Of a stretch of DNA of 64,000 bases, positions 25,237-40,467 are shown one piece after another (the first letter of the stretch is position 1; every line of letters starts with the position of its first letter). The notes under the pieces were generated by a model, which was not told the DNA's origin, searched no databases, and saw only the letters and a program-made list of their open reading frames with translations. Position numbers and translations under genes: made by a program. This DNA comes from Paralvinella palmiformis (taxonomy: Eukaryota > Annelida > Polychaeta > Terebellida > Alvinellidae), in contig JAODUP010000065.1 in the NCBI GenBank assembly GCA_025642065.1, forward strand, positions 825,501-889,500. The letters are read 5' to 3'.

Positions 25237-25313
<77 letters not shown>

Positions 25314-28300
25314 GTATAATAATAATATGATCAAATGTTTACGACATTGAAACAATGGAAGTTAGTTCGATATTATCTACATGTAGAAGAGTGAGAAAGT
25401 AACTAAATGTTTATTTCCAATTTCAATTTTATAATGTACACATAATGTAATTTTATACAATGTATAATACATCTACAGAAATTGGGGATGTGGGGGTGTG
25501 GAGACCAATGTAGCCGAACCTGTCTTCTCATTGACCCCATAAATAAATATGTAACCCCCCCCCAAAACAAAAATGCCGCTAGTGCATTTGCAAGTCTGGT
25601 CGTGCGTCATTGATACAGATGGAAATTTGAGGATCGGGTACCAATGATTCAGATGTTTAACTAGAGTGTATAAACTGACTACAATCAGGGTCGTTGCATT
25701 TTACATATGCTGAGTATGTAGCTAATTAATGTAGAAGATTAATGGTAAATCTCACAGGAAAGAAAACATCCCGATCAATATATCTATGCATTTATATATT
25801 TGTTTCCTGACTGGTCGGTGTTAAGACGTTTACAGCGGTATTTGGCAATCAAGTAAAGCTCAACGAATTGCATTTGTATTTATTACACTTGACCTGGGCG
25901 CATTCGATTAGTTTCGGTTCTTATGGGTGACTCCGGTAAATCGGTTTCACTTTCAATTTCAGTTTTACGTCGTCGTTTCAAATATTACACGTCAACTGAC
26001 TCAATCAGTTTCTATATGCACGCTGTACTTACAGATATGCAGTCGTTTCGTTTTTAAAATCGATGCGCATAGCTTAATGGCGTTGTGTCGATGTGACGAT
26101 GTATGTTCCAAAGCGCCTGTCACGGGTGTAGAGTTTACGCATTTTAAGCTACTTCCGGCGGGGAGTTGGATGAGTGGATGTTTCCGTAGTCTTGAAGTAA
26201 GTTAGTTGTCATTAGAATTAATTGCTAATTTTGTTGTCTTTATTTCGAAATATTGGAGTTGGCTTTGGCTTAAATAAGATTCTGATTCGTAATTCATTCG
26301 TGATGGGAATTTTAGTTGTATTATTAAAAATAATTCGTTTGCTAATGATCCTATTTGTACTTTTATCTTTAGATCCGTCTGTCGTGACCTAATTAATCAA
26401 AATCCTCGAAATTTAGCACCATTAACCAGAAAAAAACTAGACCGAACACTCAGTGGTGTTTGATTAGGCCCCCATGACCAAACAGTGCTGTTATATATCA
26501 TCAAATATGTAAATGTCGTTTTATACAAGTCCATATAGATTTAGTCTAGTTGAGATCAAACGCCAGAGATAGGCCGGGGGTTGTCGAACAGGCTAAACAT
26601 AATATTAGTTAAGCTTAATTTCCCTCAACAAAACACTTTAACAGCTATTTTAAGTGTCTTCCTTACCGAAATAAAGATATTCCTTTTGTATTACTTTCAC
26701 GGCTTATGCAACCAACGATACAACAATAATTTACCATTTATATAAACCCGATTTTAGCAGTCTGTTTTCCTTTTCCCGCCGACCGGAAGTTGGGACCTGT
26801 TTGCCATCAAATCAGCGGGAGCGCACGGTCTCGTTTTCTTTAAGGTCGATATTTAGCACCGACAAATATTCATTGGCCGGCATCAGTGGCCCATAAGAGA
26901 AAGCTGGCCGTTTCACTCGGGTGGCGGCTAACTCGGGTTTGACTGTTTTAATAATATTTCGTTTCTTACCTTCGGTAGCCACCTTGTCTATGTCGGTGCC
27001 CAGCCGTTTAGCCATATATCCAAGGTAACAGAAGATTACGAATCCCGAGAACAAACTGGTGAATGAGTTGATGCAAGCCGTAGCCAAGGCGTCTCTGTGT
27101 ATAGGGAGAAATTGATAGAAATTGAGCGTGAATCGACATGAAAACATACGACGTGTTTTGAATTAAATTTGGATTATTATTAGATCTACAGCGCTATATT
27201 TGTCAACTTGTCGTAGTCTATTTGATATTCAGGCATAAAGTGCGTCTCGTAAGATTCTCGCATTCTACGAATTAAATTACCATTAAGACACCATGCAGTG
27301 TTGGGATAAAGCGGTCCCACACTACGATAAAATAGTTCCCGTGTAAATGTAGATATTAATACGCCATCTTAATATTGCGAGTAAAATAATACAAACTTTA
27401 CATTCCGAATAGCATAAAAAAGTGCCGAAATCGCAAATACCGAAAGATGATGATGATTAATATTTTACGACCGCTTTTGTGCACACTAAATGGGCCGAGC
27501 GGCCTCCAAAGATAATGAAGCGAAGCCAAAGATGAAACACCATTCAACAATGCCCACGAAATCCCAAACACTGCTAAATAAATCGCAGACTGCTTTCTGT
27601 CGTGAATGAGTTATCATGGTGACATAAAGATGTGTTTTTTCGGGTAAAATTGGGACCAACACCTGTAGTCCCAATCGCAGCCGTTTTAAAATGGCTTAGT
27701 ATTGTCGCCGTATTGAGTGACGTATGCATTCGTTTTCCTTCCAGACAATTCTGATAAACATCTGCTGAATTAAAGATTACATTTTAAGGCTTAAGTTCAT
27801 AGCGATATTATGAATCTTACGACATTCGAGACGCACGCCCTAGCCTTGCATTTCGACCTCGCACTTCGTCGAAAACAAATTAACAATCTCAATAGGTAAA
27901 TCAGCATTACCTGTAGAAGTTATTGTTAAATTTGTTATAGCTGGCATAGGCTATATGGACCCCGAATCCGGCTCCCACTGAATAGAATATCTGTGTCGCA
28001 GCATCGATCCACACCTGTGTTATGAAGTAGAGATGATACAGTCTTATTATTATACACACAAAGAAACACACACATTCACACACATGCACTTGATAAAGGT
28101 TTCTTATAACCGAAACTAGTCGTTCTATTTTGGGCTGAGTGAAAATACTATTATTTCTGCTATTGTCGGAGGTATTAGAATTATTATCATAATAGATATT
28201 ATATGTACTGATATATTTATGCGTTATTTCCAGTTATAGCTGCGTTATATATGTACTAATATATCAATTTGTTTCTATTTAGGTAATAGTCGTTTGATCA

Positions 28301-28398
28301 TAATTCTGTAAGAATTATAAACATCACGAAAACCTGAGCCCACGCCTTTATTATATGTAACATAAAACACACACACACGCACGCGCGCCACACACACA

Positions 28399-28429
<31 letters not shown>

Positions 28430-29030
28430 GAACACACACACATACACACACACACGAACACACACGAACACATGGACACCACAGGCAGGCTTTCAATCAT
28501 AACACGCATCTGTTGAAAGATATGAAGCTCGTCTGTATGGTTTAGTTGTTATCTTGAAAACTTATTTGACCAAAGGACAATATCTTAATCTATATTCGAA
28601 CAATTCACATACTTACAGTGTGTGTATGCGCGTGTGTGTCCGTGTCCGTGTGTGTATGTCCGTGGGCGTGACTTACCTGTATGTCTCCAAGTCTGTCCAG
28701 TTTAGGCGTGATATAATAAAGTACACCTTCCTTGGCACCAGGAAGTAGAGCTCCTCTTATCAGTAATATAGATAATACTACGTAAGGCATTGTAGCTGTT
28801 ACCCACACTACCTGACATTGATGGATAAATAAAGATTATTGTTACTGAATAATTATTATATTAGAGTTAATGTAAACATAAATAATTATCTGTGGAGAAT
28901 GAGTTCTTAATGTCCTTTTCTATTCAAGTTAAATATTTTTTTGGGGGGGGGGTGAGAAAACCATTTTGGTTTCACACACACACAATGTATATTACCTGAA
29001 ATATTCAGGTAATACGTCTATTACTAACTG

Positions 29031-29073
<43 letters not shown>

Positions 29074-32000
29074 ACCTTGTCAACGCTAATTTAGTCTTAT
29101 TTCAGCACTACCATGGTTTTGTTTCACTAAAAGGATTAAAAGGTTGAAATTGTTAAAGGTAATGGCAGACAGACCTTTCCAGAAGACTTGACGCCTTTCC
29201 ACAAAGATAGATAAAGTATGACGAAGACAACCAATAGACAGAGAGTTAACTGCCACTTCGGGGGACCGAGATTATACAAGCCATCTGATTGGTTGAGACC
29301 CAAAACGTGCCGTCTGCGGTGAAAGAAATGAGAATAACAACAACAACAACAACAACAACAATAATAATAATAATTACAAAACTTCCATTGCGCCAATATC
29401 ATCGCAAATAATCGAGCTAATAGACCCATTGCATGATTGACGTCAAAAACCAAAACAAATCAGGCGCGCTTTGCATTGTGGGATTTATTTGTTCGCTGAG
29501 CGATAATACCGTGATAATCCCGCCATTTTAATCTCAAACGTCAATGTTCCCGATCTGTTATAAGTATGCTTCAGGCTTATTGGGACACTTAGTACAAGGG
29601 ACGGCCAGAATCATGGTTCAGGTACAATGCAAAATTCAAATAATTCCTAAAGCCATAAATTTGGTATAATCGTAACACAATCGGTAATTTACTCGACCAA
29701 TGGCGGCCAGAAATGGTATGTTCAAGAATTACATGATCTTTAAACTGAAACGATCACTAGCACCTGAGTTCGAATCTCGGCGTGGGCATATCTGAAGGGT
29801 GTTTCATCTTTAACTTCGCTTCATTACCTTTGGGGTTCGCTCGGCCCATTTAGCCTACCAATTTCACGAAAGTGGCCGTAAAACATCAATCGATTTAAAC
29901 TGAACTGAAAAATTGATTTTATTTATTGAATTTCCAACTTACTCAAAATATTCAGCAGTAGAAGAGACTGATATGTTGTCCAGTCGTTGCGGCATATGTC
30001 CGTAGGTGGCGTTGTAGGCTCCGCCGAAGCCGGAAGTGACGTTCGTCAGAACGACGGTCACGTTCGATTCGGCCAGTTTCGTACCGGCCGGTACGCATGC
30101 GTCGGTGTTCCAGGCGTTGTCGCACTTCATCCACGGGAGTGGCTTGACAAACGACATCAGACTAACCATGAGGAAGTAGATTGACCACGCAATGATGACA
30201 TTGTAGTAGAAGGCCACGTAGTAGGCAATCAAACACTGACATATACCGATACCTGGAGAGAGTAAAACATGGCAACATTATATTCAATCAGCGCGGGGAG
30301 TATGCACATTTCTGCAATAATAATAATAATAATAATAATTATAATTATTATTATTATTATAACAGCATAATTATAGGGGTGCCTGCGCGGTCTAACTGGT
30401 AGCGTATTGGACCTCAGATCACTACCACTTGAGTTCGAATCTCGATGTGGGCATATCTGAAGGGTGTTTCATCTTTGACTTCGCTTCATTACTTTTGGAG
30501 GTCACTCGTCGTAAGATATCAATCATCATCAACAATCATCGACAGCATATTTATTAAGTGATTAATTAAAAGTAATATGTTCGAGACACTGCGAAAACTA
30601 AATTTGACGAAAACGGCATTAATTTAAAAATAAAGAAATATGTTCTTGAAATGATAATGTACAACAGACTTTGATGCCATTGTACAATGTTGATTTGTTT
30701 AAAAATTTCTCAGATCAATATTCACCATAGAACAAAGGAGCAAGTAATTCATTTGGTATGAATGTACAGGTATTTATATAAATAACTGAGATTAGTACAA
30801 GCTGAGATTAGTGCAAACAATATCAATGGAATTGTTTAAATATTGGGGAAATGTATATTTAGTAATGGAATGGATCATGTGTGGCGTGACTACAGCCAGG
30901 TAAGGTCTATATAATATATATGATAATTAGAATATAGTCAAACCTCCAACGCTGACCCCCTCTGTAACTTAATCACCTCTGTAAATGGACCACTATTTAG
31001 TCTTAAATTATTGCTATTCCTTGAAATTGTATTTTTCTTTTATAACTCGAGCACCTTCCAACTTCGTACTTCGACCTTTGATCTCGACGGGAGCCACACT
31101 GTAGCCTTGTTTATTGATTGATTGATTGATTGATTTTGAGAGCTCCACATGTAGGAAAGGTACATGTACAATAAATACATATTAAAATACAATATATACA
31201 TCATAAAGTACAAAATTAAAACAGACAACATTTGTCAAAGTAATTAACATACATAAGTAAAATGGCAGCAATAACTGTTGTAACATTTGTCTGTTGTTGT
31301 TATTAAAATTGGATACAAGAAAAGCTGCCGAGTCATTAACACCATCATCTGTGGCAAAAGCCTTAATTTTCAATTTGCACCTTTTTATATAATTATTGTC
31401 AAATATATATTTCATCATAGAAATTCCGTGTTTATCACATACTGCTCGCACTCTATTAATTAAATTGTCATGGCCGTTCAATTGCCCACACATATGCTGT
31501 TTTAACATGAACATATAAAATATTCTACTTTTCGAAAATATATTGAAGTGCGACTTAATCAAGTCGAAATTATATATATCTATGAGAGTAGATGGTTTCT
31601 GTATTTTTAGAGCTTGCAGGAGTGGACTGTTTTTGCAAAATTTAATTAGCCCGAGTGACGATTTCAGGAGACTCGTCTGAATTCTATCCAGCTCGTAAAG
31701 AGATTTTTTTGGTCAGCTTATAACACTGAGTAGCATATAACAGAATTGGTTGGATTGCAATCTTCCATATGTGAGCCATGGTATCTGGTGTCAAACTGCC
31801 CTTGCAAAATCCAATTGACTGCATAGCATAGATTGCTTTTCTACACGTCTTAATTCTCGATTCAATGTGGTTGTAATTATTATTAGATAAGTTAGCACCT
31901 AATTACGTAATATTTGTTGACTCTGTTAAGACAGTACCGTCTAAAGACCATTCAGGGTCTTTCACAAAACTGGTTATGTTCACTAACGCACGCGTTAATT

Positions 32001-35000
32001 TAATTGGCTACTTGTCATGCGACTGCTGACCAATCACGATCGTTTGGAGTTGTAGTTAAAACGACGGTGCCAGAAAGAAGCCATGCACGATTGCTCGCTG
32101 TGTGACTAACTTTGGCTTAACCGTGTGAAAACAACAGGAGTTAATCTTAAATGCCTGTTTATATAACTTATAATAGCGGCAACATCTGAAGGAGTCTTTC
32201 AACACATCTTCGTTTCATGTCATAGAACCAATAAGCTGACAAATCATCATGTCCGTCAGTGAGTATATCAGTTCTATTGTTATCTTTTGTTTACACACCA
32301 AATCAAATCTCTGGTATTATATAACATGGTAATTAATCGTAAATACACATTGTGTAATCGTAAAAGTAATCGCTGATTACGATTACCACAATCCTGGACT
32401 GCGTAGTGATTAGATTACTTTGGTCAAACTGTAAACATAGAAATTTAATTTAGTTCTTTGAAACCATTTATCCCACTAAGACGTCAATCGATCTGACGTA
32501 ATGGGGACAGGTCAAAGGTCAGCTGACAATAAACAAAGTTATTAGATTATATATAGTTCGGTGCTTTGTGTCGTGTTTTATCATTACACTTGTTAAACTT
32601 AAATAAGGACGTCATAGACTGATATGTTTACAAAGTTGGGAATACCTAACCTATATTATCGCTATCGTTCTCATTTCCTTCGATAGGGGTCGCTTATCAG
32701 CAGTCCCTTTTCTGATAACCGATTTGTACCTGAAAACCAGGTACACTAATGCCTACGAGAAGAAGAAAGAAAAATAGTTCGCGTTACGTTATTTGTTTTA
32801 TATATAAGCACACCCATTATTATCAAGATTAAACTCTAGTCTAGTCACTGTTTATATGCGAAAGATTTGTAGCAAATCTTCTTGTTTCATCGCGTAGAAC
32901 TTTGTTGCAGTTGTGTAGTTGAAATTTGTGGGCCATTGCTACTGTTGTTAATAGCTGGACTACTTTTAGCTGACTTAGTGTGGACGTTCGCTGCAGGGTA
33001 AGCTCTCGTTGGCTACCCAGAATGCACTGAGCGAGTTATATGAAATGGTGGTCTGAAGCCTTCCCTTGCCATGAAAATGCTACCATTCTATGCCGAGAAC
33101 TTGATTGAGATCGATGTATCATCGCCCGTGTTCTTGTGTTTACATACAGGATATGACCAAGTAGGAAATGAGTTGACTCGTTCAGACAGAAGATAGTAGA
33201 CTGTATACACGTATTACCGATTGACGGTTGCGATGGTAGTCAGCGGTTACCTTTGAAGATGGGAGAGATTCTCCACACGCTGACGGCTCCCTGTCGATGG
33301 AACTGTCCCAGAGCTAACTCCATCATAAACAACGGAATGGCACCCAGTATCAGCATCATGAAGTAAGGCACAAGGAACGCTCCTGAAAAAATAAAACTCG
33401 TCTGTGAATGGTATCTATGAAAATTATTATTGATGGTATCCCGGGTCCTCAGAATTGGGATACGGCCTTGTTAAATATCACTGTAAATAGAACACTGTTA
33501 CTGCTGACGCGTTTACAATCCATTCGGAGTTCAGTACCTTTAATGAAGAAGAAGAAGGGTCGATGTAAAGATACTTATATCAGGTAACCGAGACGGGTGT
33601 GAAACATTCCATTTACAATGAGAAGATGATGATTCGTGGTGTACGGCCACTTCTGTGCGCATGGTAGGCTAATTGGGCCGAGCGCCCTCCAAAGGTACTG
33701 GAACTAAGTCAACGATGAAACACCCTTCAGATATGCCCACGCCGAGATTCGAACTCAGGTGGTAATGACCTGTGGTCCAACGCGCTACCAGTTAGACCAC
33801 GGAGGCGCCCTATTTACAATGAGAAATACAAGTAGATTGATATAAATGCAGTTGCATACCCAATGGGAAATATTGTATAGTAGGGCTAATATAATATTTT
33901 ACTGGGCGAGTCATCAAGGTCAATTTATTAATTAGGTAGGTCATGAATGCAACACTGTAAAAGTTTCATTGATAATCGTAGTTGACCAGATTGTCTTTTG
34001 TCTATATAACAAAGGGAAGAGTATAAATTATGAAATAGCTTTATTTAGATGTAATCATGAAAATATGTCTAATTATTAAATTTATATTCGCCATATTTAG
34101 CATACATGTTAACATATTCTTTCAGAACGGGCAAACAAAACACAAAAACCAAATCTTTGTCTAAATTGCCACTGGTGAATAAATGATATATACTGTTCAT
34201 AATTTGTTTTCCTTCCACCAAGTAATCCGTCCATGATTTAATGATGGTGTTATTGCAGTTGATTTGTAGAATTAGGAATGCTATGACCTGACGCGTGATA
34301 TAATATCACCACATTGCTGCCACCCAACGGTTATACCGTTATTTAAACTATAACAAATTAGGTTCGGGAGCCAGGTCGAGTGGAATTAAAGGCCTACCCA
34401 GGTATATAGGAATATTAAACATGACATTCAGGAAATGAAATGCAAAATATGGTTCTTTAAGCTTTGGTAATAAAGAATACAAAGAACAACCTACTTACCT
34501 AGCACATTTTCAGAATAAAACTATTAGAACCAAAAGAGTCACGGAAAATGAATGTAACAAGCAATTCCTGTGTATTCCCAATTGATAGTGCGCCGGCATA
34601 GAACAAAACTACAACAAATCGTTTCAACCCTAACTAGAATAATCTTGTTTCTCCGATACGGAAGAACCCCCCCCCCATTGATAAACCAATTCAGAAAGAA
34701 AGTGCTAACCCTAACACAAATGGTGTCCTTGTTCAATTCAAATGCTGCAATATATTTGTTTTGAAAATGGACAAAACATTTCGTTGGTCAACATCCAACT
34801 CATATTACGTTTCCGGTCATACACACGAAACTTCACCCAGTCCATCATCCCTAGCCAGACATGGGTTCAATTTCGTTTTGTCAATTCCAATTCCACTCAA
34901 TTCCATTTGGTCGATTCCAATTCTACATCAATTGTATTAATTCCAATTCAATTCAAACTTTTTAACTAGTACTTTTACCATGCGTAGGTACTCCGAATAC

Positions 35001-38000
35001 CTACTCCGAGTACCTACTTGGAATACTTATTCCAAACAGTTTATATTCCAAGTAGGATTGTCATGGATGAAGTATTTCTGAATTAAAAAATTAAATAGTA
35101 AATTAATTTGTCAATTTATTTTTTTGTAGCAAACTTCAATTCCGGTTCCAAATTTATCAATTCCAATTCTTTAAAAAAAATTTCCAATTCCTGAAATCGG
35201 AATTGGAATTGTCCAACAATACAATTTCGGAGTTGAATTGACCTCATGTCTATCCCTAGGACTCTCCATTGCCAATAAGTGTACAACCCGGTACGTTATC
35301 TCCTCAACTGCCTAGCCCACCCGATGTACCGAAAGTCATCTTATCCCAGAAGACTTCAAACTCTCAGATCATCACATAGCAGCACTGATTAGTATAAAAT
35401 CAATATTTAGACCAGATATCATCACTCCGCATCTTCTAAAGGACCCCATATAGTTACGACCAGCAACAAAACGTCACAACAGAAGTCAGCACCAGGTGGC
35501 TGTGCCCAATAGGCGATAGCCAAGGATGGGTTTCTCCTCAAACCTTTATATCCAACGAGTGCGCTTCACTCAACGGAGTCGCATCAAAACCATTTATAAT
35601 TGTTCGTACACATAGATAGTAAAGAGTCTTCCCTAATCGAACAATAAGAGACAAATTTGGCTTTAGATTTCAGAAAGCTTGTTTATTGGCTAGAAAACTC
35701 GAATGTGGTGAGATTCTATCACTGCTACCATCACGGAAATGGCGAAATGGTGCAAATGAAAGGCAACCAGCTCCATTGATTGCTGACAATAGAGTCTACT
35801 TTATCAGGGTATCAGGTAACTAGTGGTGATCAAACAATAGCTGCAGTATCATGTGCAGTGGTCGACCACTGCTAAAAATCGACTTATACATAGACAGCTA
35901 GATAAATAGATGTATTGACAAACAAACATATGCGTTGATTGATTCTGTTTGTGGGTCATTTGAAAGAAGCAGATGCAGCATAACCGTTTAAATATACAGT
36001 AGAATGGACAGTAGACCAGACAGTAGAATGTAGAAAAACTTCAGGAGTAGAGGTGAAGATATGCACTTTATTGTCTATTCTGCATAATGTACTGTATAAC
36101 ATTATTTGGTTTTTACATTACATTAAGCTTTTTTCATTCATTCATTCAATCATTCATTCATTCACTGTTTCATCCTTAATACAACCATCCGTTGACCATT
36201 TTACGCAGTCCACAATACACTCTCTTGAGGGTTATATATTTATAGAACCGATAGGCAGATAGAGTGAAAGGTTGAACGAATGCAAAGTTGGCAAACAGAC
36301 CAGCAGATTTGATCGCTGACGCCATCTACCGAGTTCGGATAAAAACATTTATAATACTATCGCGTTCAGGTAACTTATTCCCGACGTTGTCCAGGAACTG
36401 CTAACACGTGTACTATTGTTGAAATAAAACGCCATGACGTCATGGTGGAATGGAAACACTACCATCATACGTCATTAACCCATTTACGGGTTTCGGAGGT
36501 TTTTATTTTTTTGGGGGTGGGTTGTTTTAATTAAAAGGTAAAGGATTGATAACTAGAGTGAAATTTTAAAGTTGAGTGGACGATGAGGGCAAATGCGTGC
36601 ACATATGTCTGGCTCGGTGGGTGCTTGAGTGCGCGCGCGCGCGAGCGTCTGTGGGTGCATTTGCATGGGCGCTTTCATGTGTGGGCGTTCGGTTGCGCCT
36701 AGGTCTGTTCATACCCGATCTTAGGTATCCGTTGTAAAGTGAAAATCAACAAAATCCAGATGAAGAAAAGGGAGAGAGAGAGAGAAATCTCTCCAATTGT
36801 TCCTCCAGAATGGTCAAGAAAGTGTGTAATGTTTTGTTTTTATCATATCTTATCGTACATTACCCAGAGGTCATCTAAATATCGGATTTATTAACTTTTT
36901 TGTCCAGATTGTTTTCCTCAAGCGAGAATACAACTTATCACTATTTCTTGCCCTGCCCTGTTATTTCCTGTAATTTATTGTGTTTTGGATCCTGTTAAAG
37001 CTGTTAAATGCTTTCGATCCGCGCGCACGTTTACGCGATGGAAATGGACACATTCTTGTCGGGTTAACTACAAACAAGGCCTTGAAGACCCTATCGCCTG
37101 CTGTAGTACGGACGCCAAGTCCGAACACACACACACACACACACCCTTTGAGTGGACTTATTTATTACACAATTAGCAATGAACCAAAGAAAAACTATCG
37201 CATTTAATTCTGCCATGAAATATGTATCCTTCCGCCGGTGATTCGGTTCGATGGCGGGTTATCATTCGGTGTTATCATTGATTTGTTTGGAAATCTATTC
37301 ACTGAATGGCGCCACTGTTGCTGCCGAAACTTTACCACATTTTCGTCTATTACACCCCTATCGTAAAGACGTAATCGTCGATTATCTTCGACTATCTTCG
37401 ATGATGATTTATTTCGAGATCATCAACAGTCTCGTCATAATTGTCAATGATCAGTCGATCATCGTATCATCTTTCCAGCCGTTCAAAGGACTACTTTCTT
37501 CGCTCAATCGACTATCAACACACCAGCAACGATGCCCGACCCCAATCCAAGGATCGCCTGAACTACTTACTTACTGACTACAAGGGGGAAGTGGTGACCG
37601 TATTACTGAATTGCCGAAGCGATGCCATTACCAGGTATTATGCTATATTATGTTTTTTTATTGCATATTTATTGCGATTTGCAATTCCGAATAAGCCTGT
37701 CAACCATTTTGGTCTTGCTCCTCCTTGGTCTAACTGGTAGCGCATTGGATCACAAATCACTACTACCTGAGTTCGAATCTCGTCGTAGGCATATCTGAAG
37801 GGTGTTTCATCTTTGACTTCGCTTCATTACCGTTGGATGTCGCTCGGCCCATATAGCTTACCATGTGGACAAAAAGTGGCTGTAAAACATCAATCATCAT
37901 CATCATCATCAATCATCTTGCCCCGAAAGCTGTTAAATGAGGTCAAATGCTTCACAATAGACGTTTATAATAACTCAATGTACTCTGACATTGTCCGACC

Positions 38001-40430
38001 TTTCCTCAGTCATATATCTTCATCACCTCCCGTTCTCGACGATTCGACATGGCGTTTTCCCCCCTCCCCTACAATAACTTATTACAAAGCACTAGATCCA
38101 CGCCAGTTGTTTCCACTCTCGCAGTATAGCTAGTAGCGTACTATGCCGCAGACATCCTAGTTAGGGTTCGGATGCCAGTACTCCTTTAGACGTTTCAAAC
38201 GAGGAAATAATTTTCCTTGATAGTCGGACGTATTATCAACCTTGGCTAAATGAGGCACTACACCAGTCCACCCTCATCTCTCCTATGTCTGGATTCTAAG
38301 ACATCGTGTCTGTATATATTTTGATGATGTGCTGCCTAATTTATGACTCAGTGTAAAGGTAAGAGAGTGAGTACCTGACTGACTGAGTGAGAGAGTGAGT
38401 GAGTGTTTTGTTTAGGTTGGAACACAATATATCTATGGGTATGGGAAACATCTAACAAACACAGATATCTCTAGGATTCGAACCCTGAGCTTGGGGATTA
38501 AAGTGCTGTGTTCCATTCGATGCGGTAGTGGAACGCCCTAACATAACAATGATAACAGTAGACTGTACAATGACAACAATAGACTGAACAATGACAACAA
38601 TAGGCTGTACAGTGGCAACAAGACTGTACAATGTAAAAATAGACTGTACAATGTAACAATAGACTGTACAATGACAACAATAGACTGTACAATGATCAAC
38701 AATAGACTGTACAATGATCAACAATAGACTGTACAATGACAACATTAGACTGTACAATGTGCAGACCTGGGTCGTTTACATTTTCTATCTAGATATATTG
38801 TATCTAGATACTGTTTTCAATGTAACTGACATGTATCTAGATACATTTGTCAATTTGTCAAATGTAACTGTTACTTATCTCGATACAGTGCAAAAGTATC
38901 TGAATTAGAGATATATTTAAGATACACTTTAGATGCATGATTATTATAAATACTTATATATATAATTGCATATTTTAATACAAATAAAGATTGTTATTAA
39001 TATTATATACTTTTAACATACACACTGACAATTAATTGAGTGGCCTTTAATACAAATTATTAGGAGAGCAATGGTAATCGTCTCGTCTTTGATTGTATCT
39101 TTCATGTTTTAAATTGAAATGATAAACTGTGATTAATATTAATAACTTACGATAATCATAATAGCCACATTGAAGTCACCGGGCAGGTCGTGTCGTGACA
39201 CTAATAGCCCATAGAAACACAATTAGTGTTTGACAAGTTCTGGCCAAATTGTTTATAAACCTAGACATGTCTTGTCATGTTATTGCAAACACAAATATAC
39301 ACTCAATTACAACATACATCGTACAGAAAATGTAACTGTAAATGTATCTAGATATATTTGGAATGTAACTGTAACTTATTTATAATCATGTACATGTATA
39401 TAGATACGTAACTGTATCTGAGCACATTTCATTGTAACGGTAACCTATCTAGATACATTTGATATGTATCTGCCCCAGGTTTGACAATGACAACAATATA
39501 CTGTACAATGATCAACAATAGCCTGTACAATGATCAACAATAGACTGTAGACAGACCACCAATAGACTGTATAATGACAACAATAGACTGTACAATGACA
39601 ACAATAGACTACAATGACAGCAATAAACTGTACAATGACAACAATAGACTGTACAGTGGTTACAATAGACTACAATCATCAACAATAGCCTATACAATAA
39701 TCAACAATAGAGTGTTCACTCATCAACCATAGACTGTTCAATCATCAAATATTGGTAGTATATTGGCAGATAGTTAGGAACCCAAACGTGTTCATTCGTC
39801 GACCAAACTAACATACGTAGACGTTTAAGGTAATGACGTAATGATACTCCGCTATTTTATTAATCTCTCCTCCGATTCTCACCTTCGGATCAACGTCATT
39901 TCTCATGCCCTGCTCATTCAACACAGACGTGATGCTTTCTAACCTAACTCTCCTAAGACGGGTAATCCTTGGGACCACCCCCCCTCATTCGCCTGATGGT
40001 TAAAGCGTAAAGGCCGTCGTCTCGCTCATCGGCGACAAAAATGCAACACGGATAGCGGACAATATATTCTCGATTGAGCTGTAACTTTCTTGTTACAGCT
40101 GCAGACACGCGCCAGAACCACCCGTCTCCGAGTTCCAGCGAAAGCGCAACGTGATTCAGAGAAACCGTTTCTTATCTTCTGTAGCCAGTAGTTGAGCGAA
40201 TGGCATTAAGTTTCGACGACGCGTTTTTTTTCCCGTTGGTGTTCTTTCTTTCGGCTCTCAAACGAAATGCACACGCGATTGTCTTCATCTACCGTTCGCC
40301 GCCGCACGCCACCTACCGACCGGGCTTGTCTTGTAACAACTTATTTATTTACCGATGGCGGCAAATATTTACTCCAATAATTGACAGAAAGCGATAGCAC
40401 TTAAATGTTTGACATGTTTGTGTAACAATC

Positions 40431-40467
<37 letters not shown>

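Noticed and set aside
26812..26969. Extra transporter coding beyond exon 7 (frame continues for about 50 codons)
   Set aside because: The donor GTAAGA after VATEG and the in-phase exon 8 give the family sequence without a gap; the extension has no counterpart.
38542..39750. CRISPR-like array (also 50122-50602 and 56030-56570)
   Set aside because: Units are contiguous with no unique spacers, and the DNA is an animal genome.
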